21,539 bases of DNA from a virus, in the IMG/VR virus record IMGVR_UViG_3300044675_001084, positions 1 through 21,539 of that record, one strand, 5' to 3'. The notes beneath the pieces are model-generated. The model searched no databases. It worked only from the letters and a program-made list of their open reading frames with translations, and was not told where the DNA came from. Shown piece after piece: positions 20,378 to 21,539 of the stretch. The position numbers were made by a program, and so were the translations under genes. How positions within the stretch are numbered: the stretch's first letter is position 1; each line of letters begins with the position of its first letter.

Positions 20378-21539
20378 ATGGCTAATCAAGCAATCGCCCT
20401 TCAGGCCCGCGCACCGCAGCAGGGTAACTTCTTGGCCCCGGCTATGCAGCAGGCTGGCCAAATGGCTAACCGCATGGCCCAGCAGCAGGCGTTGGATCGC
20501 CAGACTGCGACAGCGGAGCAGGCTTTAAAAGTTTCGCAGGCGGGCGAAGCACGGGAAGCGGCTAAAGCGCCATTTATACAAACCAAAACAGAAGCCGATG
20601 CAACCGCCGCGCAAATGGATCGCGATTCTAAGGCGGCTTCCGTGCTCAAGAATGACTTGGGTATGGTTGAGTCCGGTAATATTAACGCGGCAACTGCATG
20701 GCGCGCTAGGGCCGCGCAACTACTTCCTGATTGGGCAGCATATTTGCCGTCTGCGGAAAAGATAGCTGGGGATAGACAGACCCAGCTTATGTTGGCCGGA
20801 ACTGTTGAACAGATCATCAATAAGACTATCCCCACCCCATCGACTGTTTTGAACTTTGCCCCCGGCGGCAAAGCTTTTGCAATCACGACGGGGGGCGTCA
20901 ACGCTCCCCGCGCCGACGAGGTTACTACAGGCAGTATAGCTGGCGCGCCGCCCGTAGCACCAACGACCATGACCTTGCCGCCTGCGGCAAGTGTGCAGCC
21001 AATGGCCGCGCCACGGACGCCGACAGGGGGTATGTTTCGGCCTATCTCGGCTACCGGCGGTCAGCCGCAGGGCGCAGACCCGCAGGCTGCGCTGCTGGCG
21101 TCGTTGACGGAAGCAAAGCAGACAGGTCAGATTGGCGCGGATGTTGTCGAGCAGCTTCGCCAGCTAGACCCTCGAATCACGCCCGACGCCCTCGACGCGA
21201 TCCTTGCGCAGAACGGCATCAAGGTTGCACCGGGCGGTGGTATGCGTAGCGCCGTGTATCGCCCTGACGGCAACGCTATGGCACCGCAGCAGATCGCTAA
21301 CAGAGTTGGCACGCAGTATGTTGGACGTGACCCAACGCAGTCACCGTTGCCGGGGTCGGCAATGGTGCCTCTGCCGCGTGTCGCTGCTGAAGCGCGCGCT
21401 GGTCGGCAAACGCCGGAGGAAGCCGCCGCGGTGGCGTCGGCTACCGCAACAGCTACGAAAGCCGCGGAACTTAAAGCTGAACAAGCTAAGAAAATACCCG
21501 CCAAGCGACAGGTAGATACGCTGCTGACAAAAATCCGCA
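20378..21539 (+). CDS. gp20-like internal virion / ejection protein, partial (cut by window end)
   Basis: AAGGA at 20367-20371 precedes ATG 20378, and the frame stays open for 387 codons to the right edge, so the gene continues outside. The N-terminal part (MANQAIALQARAPQQGNFL, then MQQAGQMANRMAQQQALDRQ) is Gln/Ala-rich and helical to about residue 150. Then come a Pro/Ala/Thr-rich linker (180-235), a small helical block with QIGADVVEQLRQLDPRITPD, and a second Ala/Lys helix at the visible end (EEAAAVASATATATKAAELK). Low complexity, long helices and position behind the gp7-like gene match injected virion proteins. No lytic transglycosylase motif is in the visible part. The exact P22 counterpart (gp20 or gp16) cannot be fixed from this fragment. 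Confidence 0.7.
   Translation, partial: MANQAIALQARAPQQGNFLAPAMQQAGQMANRMAQQQALDRQTATAEQALKVSQAGEAREAAKAPFIQTKTEADATAAQMDRDSKAASVLKNDLGMVESGNINAATAWRARAAQLLPDWAAYLPSAEKIAGDRQTQLMLAGTVEQIINKTIPTPSTVLNFAPGGKAFAITTGGVNAPRADEVTTGSIAGAPPVAPTTMTLPPAASVQPMAAPRTPTGGMFRPISATGGQPQGADPQAALLASLTEAKQTGQIGADVVEQLRQLDPRITPDALDAILAQNGIKVAPGGGMRSAVYRPDGNAMAPQQIANRVGTQYVGRDPTQSPLPGSAMVPLPRVAAEARAGRQTPEEAAAVASATATATKAAELKAEQAKKIPAKRQVDTLLTKIR

Noticed and set aside
1-21539. tRNA or other structural RNA genes
   Set aside because: I saw no cloverleaf with a conserved T-loop by eye; a covariance-model search would be decisive.

Overview
The window is a stretch of a tailed bacteriophage genome with a short-tailed (podovirus), P22-like virion programme. 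All recognisable genes lie on the + strand. The evidence is the set and order of virion proteins: small terminase, large terminase, P22-type portal, scaffold, P22-type coat with an insertion domain, gp4-like tail accessory factor, gp10-like DNA-stabilisation protein, a needle-like protein, a gp14-like protein and two ejection-type proteins. The gp4-gp10-needle-gp14-gp7-gp20 order is that of P22. No integrase, repressor, replication gene, tRNA or bacterial housekeeping gene is visible, so lytic or temperate lifestyle cannot be decided. The host is unknown. A moderately GC-rich proteobacterial host is plausible from composition, but this is inference only.

Layout. 1-462: a non-coding control-like region with 9-nt-spaced GCCAAG repeats, a 13-bp inverted repeat spanning 218-350, a G-run and short palindromes. 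463-3257: packaging genes (terS, an HNH/AP2 endonuclease wedged between and overlapping both terminase genes, terL) and two mini-genes. 3262-5870: portal and a DUF5856-like protein. 5881-12120: a host-interaction cassette of a seven-bladed beta-propeller protein, a 101-aa protein, a Phage_tail_APC-like protein, a Phe/Gly-rich mini-ORF, a 102-aa beta-rich protein, a pectate-lyase-fold tailspike and a fibre with three near-identical 93-aa repeats. This cassette is AT-richer than its flanks and splits the usual portal-scaffold adjacency. 12205-14211: scaffold and coat. 14212-15240: three small structural genes separated by tandem UUCG-loop hairpins. 15244 to the right edge: tail machine, needle-like protein and ejection proteins, the last one cut by the window end.

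The genes work together as one late operon. TerS and TerL feed DNA through the portal into a shell built by scaffold and coat. The gp4-like, gp10-like and needle-like proteins close the portal and form the stubby tail. Tailspike, fibre and propeller proteins probably contact the host surface. The gp7/gp20-like proteins are probably stored in the virion and injected with the DNA. Many genes are translationally coupled by TAATG, TGATG or ATGA overlaps, and most starts have a clear AGGA/GGAG site.

No wholly new enzymatic system is evident. The most notable points are the elaborate repeat and palindrome region upstream of terS, the endonuclease insertion with an AT-rich tract reaching into terL, the closed seven-blade propeller, and the triple UUCG attenuator series after the coat gene.
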